A DNA stretch of 64,000 bases from Leptidea sinapis. Lineage: Eukaryota; Arthropoda; Insecta; Lepidoptera; Pieridae. Shown here in pieces: positions 39,901 to 44,389 of this stretch. Numbering within the stretch: the first letter of the stretch is position 1; the number at the start of each line of letters is the position of its first letter. Location of the stretch: positions 33,318,501 through 33,382,500 of the forward strand of contig NC_066265.1 of assembly GCF_905404315.1 (NCBI RefSeq). Direction: 5' to 3'. The position numbers and the translations under genes were made by a program. The notes under the pieces were generated by a model. The model was not told where the DNA came from and did no database searches. It worked only from the letters and a program-made list of their open reading frames with translations.

Positions 39901-42545
39901 ATTCAGGAGGTCGGTATCAGCGTGATGGCTTGGCCATCAAGAAGTCCTGATCTCAACCCGATTGAATACGCCTGGGATGAGCTTGGGAGGCTAGTCAGAA
40001 ATCGCGGACCACCACCTACTACCCTCAGGGCACTAAAGCAGGCCCTGGTAGAAGAATGGGAGAATATTCCCCAACATCGGCTCCGAAACCTAGTGTTCAA
40101 TATGCCAAACCGACTCGAAGCTGTAATCAGAGCTCGAGGAGGCAATACCAGTTATTAATAATTAAATAACATGTAATACATTTTAGTTGATTTTTTTTAC
40201 ACTAAACTGAAAATGTCTATTTTCATTGTTTTATCTTTTTGAAGTTAAAAATGTTACTAATGTATAATTTTAGTTTCTAAGAATTAAAGCCTATAAAATT
40301 TGCAACAAAACGTTTTTAATCTTAAATCTCTACCTTCTATAGTTAAGAAAAAAATTTAATTTGAAAAGTGTGATACTTACTTTTGCAGGCCAGTGTATAT
40401 ACTAACACACAGTTCATATCTTTAATTTTAAAATCATGACTAACATGGATTGTGATCAAGATAAGACTATCTTCATCGATTTCAGACCAGATTCAATTTA
40501 AATATTGCGAAGAATTCGATACATCAATAACTATATGAAATCATAGTTTTTTTAACAGCTGTTTTTCCTACGCTTATTTGTATTTGAAAAGTATCTTATT
40601 TCGACTTTTTCCAGTATTTAAAATGCATAGAAAATGATAATCTCTAATCCTTAAGGGTGCGAGTGAGTAGAATATAGTTATATACATAACTTAATACGCA
40701 TGCAGTTAAAGTTATTGAAATTTCGACAATGATTTGCTATTGCTTTGTGGAGTAATTTTTTATATTTTATTTAGTCATAGTCATACCTAAGCTTTGATAT
40801 CTGCTATCTCGGGATGTATATATTATGATGTATTGTTTAGCTGGAGTGAGTATCTCTATCGACTTTTTCTCAAAAAGCAGTTAAATAAAAAAAAAAACTT
40901 CAGCGATGTTTCAGCTCAAAAACATAATATATTCCTTCGTAAAAAGTGTGCACTAATACTTTTAGTAGAAAAGGAGAATAGGCGATTGAAGAACTATATA
41001 GTAATTCACAAGCCTGTTTATGAAAAAAAAAAATTTTCAAAAAGAACCAGTATCATTATGAATGCCATCTATGTTATAATACCATATCTAAGACGTTCTA
41101 TCTTAGATCATTTATATATCGTGAAAATGTTGAAACTAATTGAGTTTAGAGTTGACCTATAATTTGAGCAATGTACGCATTATCATTCATACAAATCGCG
41201 AGTGTAAGTCGTAGCTTATCCCGCACACTAAACTAATATTCCTGGCCTGTTTTTATCGGTTGTCTACCAGCAAAGGACTCTATATAGACGCATAATTTTT
41301 TTAATAACACTTTTGAATTCCGTAACATATTTGGATTGTGCATTTAATGTAATTTTCACTAACATTATGAAAATCACAGTTTCTAGAAAATTACATGAAT
41401 AATTACACTTGCAAGAATGAATGAGTCCTCGGCATCCACATACAATAACTCCGTGTGATAACATTTAAGAAAATATAACCAAAAAAATCGAAGTTATGGG
41501 GCAAACTATGTAGTTCAAAATAATACCTTGAGTACATCACACCGTTTTTTAGATGTGACTAAACATTATTGAGAAACCATAAAAAGTTCATGTGTCCGGT
41601 CTTTCATTATCATAAAAAATAGGTTACACATTGTTATAATATCATGACTTGCTTGAGTAGGTCGTAATTATCATAATTTATATTTTGACTATGAGTAATA
41701 CATATTATGTAATACTGGTTGCTAAAAAATCATTTGTGATTGAATAATAATATCCCCAGTTACCTATACCTACAACTACAGGTAATGAGCAAATTCAAAC
41801 TATTAGAGAACAAAATATGGTAACTATATTTTGTGTAATGGTTAAGTATAAATTATTTATTGTTTGACAAACAAATAATCGATTTACAGATCAAATAATA
41901 TCGGAAGCTCTACTTTACCAATAAAAGTGTAAATTGCAAAAGTTTTCAAATGCTTCGTTTTAATACTTTGTCCTGTTTTCTAATATGTATATTTTTCGCA
42001 GATCCCGAACATAATAGATAAATAAAAATGCATTATTAGTTCAAATAGACTTAGACTAAAACCACTTGAAGTAACATTATTTGGGTTGTAGTTGAATTTT
42101 AATTATTCTGCGCATGCGCGTCTTCAACGAAAATAAAATTAAAGGGATACGTAATTGAAATAAATCAGTATTTATGGAGTTTTTCTAATAATAGAAATAT
42201 TTTAACTTAAATACTTACGCTGTGTGTAACATCTTCAATCTGAGAGTGCAGTGTGTCGATATTTTCATCACAAAACATATGATTTTTTAGTCTCAAAGGT
42301 TGCGGCACCTTTAAACGCAAGTTCGTCTTCACTTGTCTCTTGTCATGTTCACTTGTTTCCAATTTTTCACCATTAAAAGGACAACCCCCGTATCCATTAA
42401 CATGATCTATAGTATCAATACCTTTGTCAACATCACTATTTTTATTTTTATCTAAACTCGCCATTACTACAGGACTATGTTCTGATTTTATCTGGTTTTT
42501 GCTGAATTCAGCTTCTTTGATATAATTTTTAAAAATATCCGACAT
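853..42545 (-). CDS. Nos: Nitric oxide synthase, NOS-A (N-terminal half, 11 exons, continues past left edge)
   Basis: Spliced gene for the heme-flavin enzyme that makes nitric oxide and citrulline from arginine, NADPH and oxygen. Eleven exons (listed separately) join in frame into 602 codons without a stop. Order seen: short N-terminus with a GCPFNG motif; DTLH motif; zinc-type CxxxxC (Cys113, Cys118); heme Cys199 in RNAARCIGRIQW; substrate Glu376 in NGWYMGTEIG; pterin motif WIWIVPP (462-466 region); calmodulin-binding basic amphipathic stretch (about 509-532); FMN phosphate loop TETGKS (544-549); TSTFGNGEPP near 590. Animal NOS proteins are about twice this length, so the FAD/NADPH part lies beyond position 1. 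Intron phases run 0,2,0,2,0,2,0,2,0,0. All catalytic residues I can place are present, so it is probably functional. Ala replaces the usual Pro next to the heme Cys and before FNGWYM. Confidence 0.95.
1215..1400 (+). mobile_element. CR1/jockey-type LINE 3' fragment
   Basis: GTTATGCCTACTACTCGG, GATCCCAGAAAAC and AAAACGTTTATGTGTAAAGG match 50425-50580 of the longer LINE copy. It lies in NOS-A intron 10. Confidence 0.65.
1900..2127 (-). CDS. Nos: NOS-A coding exon 10 (calmodulin site and FMN loop)
   Basis: 228 bp, phase 0 to 0. It begins EPAWKTHQW at the end of the oxygenase domain, passes through a basic amphipathic stretch (RRKFHFKQIARAVKFTSKLF) that fits a calmodulin-binding helix, and enters the flavodoxin-like domain at KATILYATETGKSEQYAKEL, where TETGKS is the FMN phosphate loop. 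Calmodulin control is therefore expected, as in other animal NOS enzymes. Confidence 0.96.
2395..2515 (-). mobile_element. SINE family 1 fragment (tRNA-like head)
   Basis: The reverse complement carries the decayed tRNA-like head (around CGACCATAGCTTAGTAGC) and adjoining GGACG / CATAAATG sequence seen in the 12399 copy. It lies in NOS-A intron 9. Confidence 0.5.
2634..2762 (+). repeat. 66-bp tandem duplication, two near-identical copies
   Basis: The unit starts CACCTGATGTTAATATGATG at 2634 and again at 2700; 63 consecutive bases are identical. The unit holds a small palindrome (GATGATGCTGCATCATG). It lies in NOS-A intron 9. Confidence 0.9.
3118..3232 (-). CDS. Nos: NOS-A coding exon 9 (tetrahydrobiopterin motif)
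   Basis: 115 bp, phase 2 to 0. It encodes RGGCPSDWIWIVPPLSSS followed by FHQEM and IRPSYDYQ. In known NOS structures the tryptophans of the DW-WIVPP motif pack on the pterin cofactor, and FHQEM belongs to the same pocket across the dimer. An unrelated reading frame is open over the same bases but is a shadow. Confidence 0.96.
3650..4702 (-). pseudogene. Decayed LINE with RNase H domain
   Basis: The minus strand in order: 4702-4520 encodes IKWFTAGSRTEAVTGAQVF, resembling the RNase H start (TDGS) with Asp changed to Ala. 4520-4245 encodes SESQTALKVL and VPGQRDIKTNEVADDLTKK, resembling the rest of RNase H. 3850-3655 encodes FQEDYEGPKHILLEFEAI, resembling the retroelement C-terminal zinc-finger tail. 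A second retroelement tail (4115-4250) interrupts it. Several frame breaks mean it is dead. It lies in NOS-A intron 8. Confidence 0.6.
4115..4250 (-). mobile_element. LINE 3' tail nested in the RNase H relic
   Basis: On the minus strand it ends with AATAAAGTGATTTTGAATTTG and repeated TTTGAA units, a typical LINE tail. It splits the RNase H-type relic around it. Confidence 0.5.
4850..5040 (-). mobile_element. LINE C-terminal fragment
   Basis: The minus strand encodes FNNKIPNSILGL, KFKKYSKASLTKKAYCSIAD, resembling the end of CR1/jockey-type reverse transcriptase proteins (compare YNKVPATVEAL and FIKKWLCRKSYYSTAEY at 54840-54950). Confidence 0.5.
5832..6013 (-). CDS. Nos: NOS-A coding exon 8
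   Basis: 182 bp, phase 0 to 2, with TAG acceptor and GTGAAA donor. It encodes RMGLDTSSYVSLWKDKALVE, then VNVAVLHSF and IVDHHSASEQFIKH. VDHHSA and MGLD--SLWKDKA-VE-N-AVL are family signatures of the oxygenase domain. Confidence 0.96.
6627..6801 (-). CDS. Nos: NOS-A coding exon 7 (substrate-binding Glu)
   Basis: 175 bp, phase 2 to 0. It encodes WFKELGIRWYALPAVSNM, GGLEFTATAFNGWYMGTEIG and CRNLCD. Glu376 in GTEIG corresponds to the Glu that holds the arginine guanidinium group in known NOS structures; WY-LPAVSN and FNGWYM line the active site. Ala367 stands where Pro is usual before FNGWYM, and MRLDCGG is less typical than the MLLEIGG form I know from other NOS proteins. Confidence 0.96.
8040..8180 (+). 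mobile_element. tRNA-like SINE, family 2, fragment
   Basis: Contains AACCTGAGAGTTGAATAAG, then CGATACGTCACTCGAACG and a tRNA-like segment with part of the anticodon arm deleted (GTATGGCTCAGTGGACAG to CGGGCTCGAGACCCGC). It lies in NOS-A intron 6. Confidence 0.6.
9041..9150. repeat. Small foldback element
   Basis: GCAACTGTTGATAATTAG and its near reverse complement ACAACAGTTGCATAAATA flank a core with ACACTCGGCTTCGCC. I recognise this core from common Lepidoptera repeats, from memory only. It lies in NOS-A intron 6. Confidence 0.4.
9337..9476 (-). CDS. Nos: NOS-A coding exon 6
   Basis: 140 bp, phase 0 to 2, with CAG acceptor and GTAAGT donor. It encodes VCIQLGWKPSGTPWDILPLV, then LSADGRDPEFFELP and EMEHPK. 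The match to the NOS core is strong (GW, DILPLVLSA-GRDPEFFE-P). A second ACTTAC motif 20 bp further on (9312-9317) could serve as an alternative donor, but the chosen one keeps phase with exon 7. Confidence 0.96.
11047..11188 (-). CDS. Nos: NOS-A coding exon 5
   Basis: 142 bp, phase 2 to 0, with TAG acceptor and GTAAGT donor. It encodes SAITIFPQRTDGKHDYRIWN followed by PQLISYAGY and GTVIGDPSKVEFTE, all standard NOS oxygenase segments (FPQRTDGK, RIWN-QLI-YAGY, GDP). Confidence 0.96.
12040..12195 (-). mobile_element. LINE 3' fragment
   Basis: The minus strand reads TTGGAAGAGTTTCTTTCGCC, TCTCTCAGTGCGCCATTTAT and GGAGCGGTGGTAGTG, matching the 3' region of the LINE at 55025-55120 and 37550-37640. 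It lies in NOS-A intron 4. Confidence 0.6.
12399..12640 (+). mobile_element. tRNA-derived SINE, family 1 (best copy)
   Basis: The head has pol III-like boxes (TAGCCCAGTGGTTAG and GGTTAGAATCCC). It is followed by a body with TGTTTCCGAGATGGATG and a 3' part with CAGGCTATGCCTAGTTTGGG. Partial copies share head or body: 2395-2515 (-), 20030-20095 (-), 43600-43690 (-), 62690-62850 (+). It lies in NOS-A intron 4. Confidence 0.75.
12809..12900 (-). CDS. Nos: NOS-A coding exon 4
   Basis: 92 bp, phase 0 to 2, with CAG acceptor and GTAATA donor. It encodes IFDCREVTTARGMFEALCNH and then IKYATNKGNIR, the conserved DCR...MFEAL-NHIKYATN helix region of the oxygenase domain. Confidence 0.96.
13966..14128 (-). 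CDS. Nos: NOS-A coding exon 3 (heme-ligand exon)
   Basis: 163 bp, phase 2 to 0, with CAG acceptor and GTAAGA donor. It encodes LVFGAKLAWRNAARCIGR and IQWKKLQ; Cys199 is the proximal thiolate ligand of the heme. Most animal NOS proteins that I know have Pro where Ala197 stands (WRNAPRC). The rest of the motif is intact. Confidence 0.96.
14170..14880 (-). mobile_element. LINE reverse-transcriptase C-terminal fragment with tail
   Basis: The minus strand of 14873-14690 encodes ILEYCSVVWSPQYDIFIKRI and ESVQRRFMYHISYNDFL, the common tail of non-LTR reverse transcriptases. Further on are VVPQSRTNLGQNATISRLC and an (AAAT)n tail at 14176-14205. It is 5'-truncated and sits in NOS-A intron 2. Confidence 0.75.
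15020..15156 (-). CDS. Nos: NOS-A coding exon 2 (zinc-site Cys pair)
   Basis: 137 bp between an AG acceptor (15157-15158) and a GTAAC donor, phase 0 to 2. It encodes KCSEKICQGSIM and then DEVFKDAQTFITQYF. The CxxxxC pair (Cys113, Cys118) is the motif that binds the structural zinc at the NOS dimer interface, and GSIM plus the FI-QYF helix are typical of the family. It follows exon 1 in phase after a 27-kb intron. Confidence 0.95.
15700..15760 (-). mobile_element. Repeat family C, 5' fragment
   Basis: The reverse complement reads CCAGTGGGAGGCTCCTTTGC and ACAGGATGCCGGCTAG, the family's start. Confidence 0.65.
15910..16134. mobile_element. Palindromic MITE, 225 bp
   Basis: The first about 50 bases (through GCACTACGTGCGATCCGAAT) recur, with a few changes, as the reverse complement of the last about 50. 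A second inner inverted pair (GTAGTCGTAGAA near 15975 and TTCTACGACTAC near 16060) makes most of the element able to fold back. No coding capacity is convincing; the open frame across it is an accident of the repeat. The superfamily is not settled because no clean target duplication is visible. Confidence 0.8.
16555..16640 (-). mobile_element. tRNA-like SINE, family 2, fragment
   Basis: The minus strand carries the decayed tRNA-like head: CGAGAGGTCGCGG with part of the T arm. The plus strand shows CGCGACCTCTCGCGTTCCG. Confidence 0.5.
17105..17313 (-). mobile_element. Repeat family C copy
   Basis: The plus strand shows TAATTGATACGCCCTGCCC through GTAATGTTTACACATTACTG, the reverse complement of the family core. 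Both extreme ends are missing. Confidence 0.7.
18060..18325 (+). mobile_element. CR1/jockey-type LINE 3' fragment
   Basis: ACTTGTTATGCCTACGACTC, TTTATTGGGCGATTTTACAA and GGAGCGACCGCCCTCAGGC match the LINE at 50400-50650. Confidence 0.7.
18360..18805 (-). mobile_element. Jockey/CR1-like LINE fragment (family J)
   Basis: The minus-strand frame encodes LDHLALRRDIALLCLFYRIY, QGECSEEIPLFDL and FLPHTTKLW-type sequence, matching the copies at 26699-27765 and 58246-58830. It is older and more diverged than those. Confidence 0.75.
20030..20095 (-). mobile_element. SINE family 1 head fragment
   Basis: Decayed reverse-complement tRNA-like head (TAGCTTAGTGGTGACC on the minus strand). Confidence 0.4.
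21210..21600 (-). mobile_element. LINE 3' region, antisense fragment
   Basis: The plus strand shows GACGTCCACTGCTAGAAAAA, AGGCCTCCCCAAAAGATCTA and GATCTCCTCATTTCTGAATC. This is the complement of a LINE C-terminal block common in Lepidoptera (recalled, not searched). It is corrupted. 21600-21840 continues as GC-richer sequence that I cannot place. Confidence 0.5.
22350..22400 (-). mobile_element. Family J LINE 3' fragment
   Basis: GTGATCACCGCCATACACTC and TTGCAGCAATAAACGCGTTG are a diverged match to the 3' end of family J copies (compare 46675-46725). Confidence 0.4.
22735..22940 (-). mobile_element. Retroelement 3' UTR-like fragment
   Basis: Contains TTAGTCGCCTTTTACGACAC and CACCCATGGGCCTGGGACTC, a block I recall as a common Lepidoptera retroelement 3' region. 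The strand is inferred. Confidence 0.35.
22979..23215 (+). mobile_element. Repeat family C copy with A-rich tail
   Basis: Carries GTGAAGCAGTAATGTGTAAA, a gapped middle, TGCTGAGCGGCACTGCATTG and an end CCTTATTTCCATAAAAAAAC. The minus-strand open frame across it is not a gene. Confidence 0.7.
24245..24460 (-). mobile_element. tRNA-like SINE, family 2, rearranged copy
   Basis: The tRNA-like part (24255-24330) is on the minus strand. The adjacent block 24340-24450 matches 330-440 on the plus strand. The two parts are therefore in opposite relative order and orientation compared with the copy at 310-575. Confidence 0.55.
24601..24913 (+). mobile_element. Short non-autonomous Helitron
   Basis: Begins TCTAATATATAAAATTC directly after an A, ends GGGTCAACTAG directly before a T, and shares most of its length with 36963-37272. 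The TC start, CTAG end and A/T insertion point without target duplication fit a Helitron. Confidence 0.75.
25265..25735 (-). mobile_element. LINE tail with (AAAT)n
   Basis: An (ATTT)n run at 25272-25293, followed on the minus strand by a decayed frame resembling a LINE C-terminus (FKSFRNKVLEKI). No intact domain. Confidence 0.35.
25740..25990 (-). mobile_element. CR1/jockey-type LINE 3' fragment
   Basis: The plus strand shows TTTAGCCTAAGGGCGATTGC, GGTATCCTTAAGAAAGTCAT and CTTACTAACTCGACTTAGCG, the complement of the 50430-50640 region. Confidence 0.65.
26699..27765 (-). mobile_element. Jockey/CR1-like LINE, family J, 5'-truncated
   Basis: The minus strand encodes the reverse transcriptase palm and C-terminus in broken frames: GVPQGCVLSPTLFLLHINDM, then CYADDSTGDAVYTGHA with an intact YADD catalytic motif (27578-27592), LASKKLGVINRARQYF, HMEYC, DPVHCERLDHLALRRDVASL and HKLGYHPHHL. 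An internal deletion around 27155 removes bases present in the 58246 copy. It is not functional. It lies in NOS-A intron 1. Confidence 0.85.
31620..32345 (+). mobile_element. CR1/jockey-type LINE fragment, decayed
   Basis: GGGGGTAGCACAAGGATCTA encodes GVAQGSILGPFLF. ERLIDLALQHSRI and SYGTMQLLL follow in another frame, and then the 3' block GAAACGACCGCCCTCAGGC. Same family as 48040-50830, with many frame breaks. Confidence 0.7.
32405..32535 (-). mobile_element. Dispersed retroelement-like fragment beside a CA run
   Basis: An (AC)n run is followed by GTTCCCGTCGGGGTAGGCAG and AACTTCACGGACTTCCTCAA, a block I recall from Lepidoptera repeats (antisense LINE). Weak. Confidence 0.35.
32590..32953 (+). 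mobile_element. Short Helitron, divergent family
   Basis: Starts TCTTAATATATATAAATTA after an A and ends CTGTTGGGTCAGCTAG before a T. The ends match the other two Helitrons but the interior is different. Confidence 0.65.
33003..33645 (+). mobile_element. CR1/jockey-type LINE 3' fragment
   Basis: GGGAGCTCATATAAAAAACT through AGACTAAGCTCTGCAG encodes the PHIERLANRLSSAAYAAKKI-like segment. It continues to TCTACTAGGCTCCGTAAACT and ends in TAACTTATAAAGTTCTATAA, matching 38530-38720. Confidence 0.7.
34190..34255 (+). mobile_element. tRNA-like SINE head, decayed
   Basis: GTTGGCTTAGTTGGTCAGAG resembles a pol III A box; no clean B box follows. It directly precedes the family C repeat at 34325. Confidence 0.35.
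34325..34555 (+). mobile_element. Repeat family C copy with internal deletion
   Basis: Has the 5' start (CCAGTGGGAGGCTCCTTTGC) and 3' end (CCCTTATTTTCATTAAAAAA) but lacks the block around AGCAGTAATGTG. Confidence 0.7.
35110..35490 (+). mobile_element. Lepidoptera-type dispersed repeat (SINE/RTE 3'-like)
   Basis: Opens near CCACGACTTCGTTCGGGTAG and ends with TCATCAAAATCGGTTCAGTA, GTAACAAACAAACATACATT and CATTCGTAATATTAATAGAG, a tail I know as a very common Lepidoptera repeat. Short 5' pieces of related repeats appear at 36888 and 51225. Confidence 0.5.
36236..36450 (+). repeat. Unclassified dispersed repeat U
   Basis: TTGCTGCTAGACAACCGATG, AAACAGGCCAGGTTTATTA and later CACAGCTGTCGTAGTCTTTC recur at 62415-62530 (same strand). 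The start also recurs as reverse complement near 41245-41280. No coding potential seen. Confidence 0.6.
36963..37272 (+). mobile_element. Short non-autonomous Helitron (second copy)
   Basis: Begins TCTCATATATAAAATTC and ends GGGTCAGCTAG before T. Its interior (ACGGCTTGACCGATTCT, AGAATCGGACAACATC, ATATCGGCAATACAACG) matches the copy at 24601-24913 closely. Confidence 0.75.
37430..37670 (+). mobile_element. LINE 3' fragment
   Basis: TTGAATATCTAAGTGATCGG, CAGCCTGGGACTAGATT and TCTCAGAGCGCCATTTATTT match 54930-55120 of the longer copy. Confidence 0.65.
38100..38440 (+). mobile_element. CR1/jockey-type LINE 3' fragment
   Basis: GTGTGGTAAAGGTTTACTA, GGAGCGACCGCCCTCAGGC, AGCCCGCTGAGTTTGTTGCG and CACATCCTATTTTGATTAAA match 50545-50815 closely. 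Confidence 0.75.
38530..38720 (+). mobile_element. CR1/jockey-type LINE 3' fragment, with (TTTGAC)n end
   Basis: CTTCTACTAGGCTCCGTAAA and ACTAAATAACTTATAAAGTT match 33370-33620. It ends TTTTTTGACTTTGACTTTGA, a LINE-type tandem tail. The Tc1 element starts 108 bp further on. Confidence 0.65.
38828..38859 (+). repeat. Left terminal inverted repeat of Tc1 element
   Basis: Starts CACTGGCCTTCAAAAGTAAG and pairs with the right end except at one position (T versus G in the reverse complement). Confidence 0.95.
39139..40158 (+). CDS. Tc1-family transposase, 339 aa, intact frame
   Basis: Cut-and-paste transposase, acting in the nucleus on the flanking inverted repeats. The N-terminal 110 residues look like the paired-type helix-turn-helix pair (ISMRRTARMVGVTVRTVQK; a second at DSTVRRRLAEANL). 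The catalytic DDE triad is visible: Asp in LFADESRFS, Asp in MLMHDNARPHTA, Glu in SPDLNPIEYAWDELGR, with 34 residues between the last two (DD34E). Length is normal for Tc1 transposases (about 340 aa). The ATG at 39139 is the first in frame and follows an AT-rich leader. There are no stops or frameshifts. GC content is clearly higher than the surrounding intron, consistent with recent arrival. Confidence 0.95.
   Translation: MPLPVEECARIMAFLELGISMRRTARMVGVTVRTVQKVKRRYGETGHHLRRPCNGRRRCTSAREDRYIISTVLRNRHQNAVEVQQQLLQTRRDYISDSTVRRRLAEANLKPRRTASGPKLERQHRVARLRYAREHMQWDEEEWSRILFADESRFSLYTSDGRRSVNRRPGERYLQACISERVQYGGGSVHVWAGISSEGRTELVAIENGTLTGKRYAQEILNEYAGPYLANMGDGSMLMHDNARPHTAHIVQEYIQEVGISVMAWPSRSPDLNPIEYAWDELGRLVRNRGPPPTTLRALKQALVEEWENIPQHRLRNLVFNMPNRLEAVIRARGGNTSY
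40364..40395 (-). repeat. Right terminal inverted repeat of Tc1 element
   Basis: The reverse complement starts CACTGGCCTGCAAAAGTAAG; 31 of 32 bases match the left end. Confidence 0.95.
41243..41283 (-). repeat. Repeat U, short fragment
   Basis: CCTGGCCTGTTTTTATCGG and GTTGTCTACCAGCAA are the complement of the repeat U start. Confidence 0.5.
42219..42545 (-). CDS. Nos: NOS-A coding exon 1
   Basis: Codons 1-109, ending at a GTAAGT donor in phase 0. The first ATG is directly preceded by an in-frame TAA, so the frame cannot extend upstream without another exon. A second in-frame ATG (codon 28, MASLD) has a better initiation context (G at -3 and +4) than the first (T at -3), so a protein starting there is possible. 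The residues are hydrophilic, with no signal peptide or membrane segment. GCPFNG and the PLRLKN...DTLH segment near the exon end match the conserved lead-in to the NOS oxygenase domain. The N-terminus lacks glutamine runs and a PDZ domain. Confidence 0.9.
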
Positions 42546-42800
42546 TTAGAGATAGTAGTTAATAGAATAATTTGCTTTGAATTGAAGCGAATATTCAGTA
42601 CAACATAATGTGTATGTATACCGCTGTACGACCGATAGTTGACTGAGTGGCTCGCACCAACCAGTTTCTCACTCTTAGCTCTAAACACAAAATAAAGTCC
42701 GCAAAAAAACATCAACACTATGCGTCATGTTCATAGTGAAAAATTCTCGGTCTCGGTCGTATCATTGAAATGATATAATTTGAGGTGATTAATATGCCGA
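42546..42800 (-). promoter_or_regulatory. NOS-A 5' flank / probable 5' UTR
   Basis: Sequence just upstream of the first ATG. No confident TATA box, initiator or splice acceptor can be fixed by eye, so the transcription start is unknown. Any untranslated first exon would lie here or further right. Confidence 0.3.
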
Positions 42801-43599
42801 CTCTCTACATTTGAACGGTGATCTATCAAAATGTTCGATATAAATTTTGTAATTTGTAATCGGCTCTTATTCGAAATGAACCAGTGTCATACGGTTATTT
42901 AAATAAAATATATACTTTTAAAATAATTGCTACGATACGTACATTTTGTGCAAATACTTCCTTTAATTAATGATATCAAATGAATTAATATTAATGACCC
43001 TGTGATAATACTTAGTTTGAATTAATTACAATATTATTGAATTAAACATTTTGCAAACAGTTGCAACTGATTCCATTTATTTATGTGTTCGTTTTCTTAT
43101 TAAGTTATTAAAACGTATTGTAATGATAATAATTTGATATTTTTTATTTAATAATATAAATTACCCGTTTTGTTGTAAATTACTCAATAAATGCAGAGAG
43201 CTCTTGTAGTCATGAGTACAATTATTTGTAATATTATTATATTATATTGGAAAAGAAAGGACAATAATTGAATGCAAGAGACATGTTATGATAACACTTG
43301 GGTTATAATATCAACGGTTTCTCTGTTTGCGCATTCTAAAGTTATCTGCCCATTACATCGTCTTATACCATCCTCGTGCTATGAACGTTTCAGACACGGT
43401 CCAGTATGACGTATCAACAGCTTATCTATATAATTTATATAACATAATATGAGCACACTTTTTCCCAAATTATCTTGCCCCAAAAAAGGCATTGTCTGTG
43501 CTTACGGTTGCAAGACAACGATATATTTAATACGAAATACTAACTTAAACATACATAAATACAAACAAAGATCTATAACTCTGAAAAAAACACCCATAC

Positions 43600-43690
43600 T
43601 TTCATATGTTTGCACCTATCAAGATTCGAACCCAGTCCAGCTCAGTAGATAGGGTCACTCACCACTGAGCTATAAGGGTCGTCGAAATAA
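43600..43690 (-). mobile_element. SINE family 1 head fragment
   Basis: The minus strand reads CTTATAGCTCAGTGGTGAGT and later GGTTCGAATCTTGATAGG, a clear A-box/B-box pair of the same SINE family. It lies upstream of NOS-A. Confidence 0.6.
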
Positions 43691-43729
43691 TACCCATGCA
43701 TAAAAATTAAATTTGTAACCATAATTTAT

Positions 43730-44130
43730 GGACGATGCGGGACTCACCATGAAGATGTAAGATGACGTAGGTTAACTTCGTTTTCGCATGAAACTGCTTA
43801 TTGTCACACGATTGTTAATATTATTGAGAAAATTGTTTCCTATATATTTACGAGTGCTATTAAAAAGTTTGTTCAATTATTGGTCACAAAAACAGACCCG
43901 GAGCGGCCGTCATACCCATACTATACCCATAATATTGTTCGCCGTTTCGCCGCATGCGCGCTTCGGAATGACAACGTCGCTTGCCATGCAGCAAAAGTAT
44001 TGGCACCAGCAAATAATTTCGCCAACAGTTTTGGACGCTCTGTGCATGGCACGCAATGGCGTTGGTCTTTGACGGATCGGTATACAATACAATGTTTTAT
44101 GTTGCATAATTGACGCAGGGTGGACTTTCG
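43730..44130. other. GC-richer block upstream of NOS-A, not identified
   Basis: Contains GAGCGGCCGTCATACCC, TTCGCCGTTTCGCCGCATGC and GCGCGCTTCGGAATGACAAC in an otherwise AT-rich region. Several overlapping open frames exist on both strands, none recognisable. It could be a transposon piece or an upstream promoter/exon of NOS-A. Confidence 0.3.
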
Positions 44131-44389
44131 AGTGTATTTATTTTTTATGTCAAAGTCAAAGTAACCTTATTCAATTAGGCTTTAGCTAAGCGCTTTTGAA
44201 TCGTCGTTAAAAATATTTAGGTGAATTGAATTACTGAATCTATTATAGGTTCAGAAAAAGGAAAGCTCGTGAGAAGAACATACAAGAAACTCAACGACTT
44301 CTCTATTCAATCAAATAGAACATTTTTATTTTGAGGAAAAAATACTTATAATTAAATAATAATAATAACTTTTCTTGATGGGCTAGGTA

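Larger units (their letters stand above)
38828..40395 (+). mobile_element. Complete Tc1-type (DD34E) DNA transposon
   Basis: The 1,568-bp element is bounded by 32-bp terminal inverted repeats (38828-38859 and 40364-40395) that differ at one base. Each end is followed outward by TA (38826-38827 and 40396-40397), the target duplication expected for the Tc1/mariner superfamily. It sits in NOS-A intron 1 in antisense orientation to the gene. One open transposase gene lies between the ends. Confidence 0.95.
15157..42218 (-). other. NOS-A intron 1, about 27 kb, filled with transposable elements
   Basis: Bounded by a GTAAGT donor at 42213-42218 and an AG acceptor at 15157-15158. It holds the repeats listed separately. 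I see no recognisable structure in 15160-15690, 16140-16555, 17460-18050, 18830-20025, 20100-21200, 23220-24240, 26000-26690, 27780-31600 and 40400-42200 beyond AT-rich sequence and short simple repeats. Confidence 0.9.

Noticed and set aside
40794..41162. 122-codon open frame on the plus strand
   Set aside because: Lysine/isoleucine-rich translation of AT-rich DNA with no recognisable domain, no splice context and no repeat match. Probably chance.
42488..42718. 76-codon minus-strand frame overlapping NOS-A exon 1
   Set aside because: Out of frame with the conserved NOS motifs. It runs through the likely 5' UTR.
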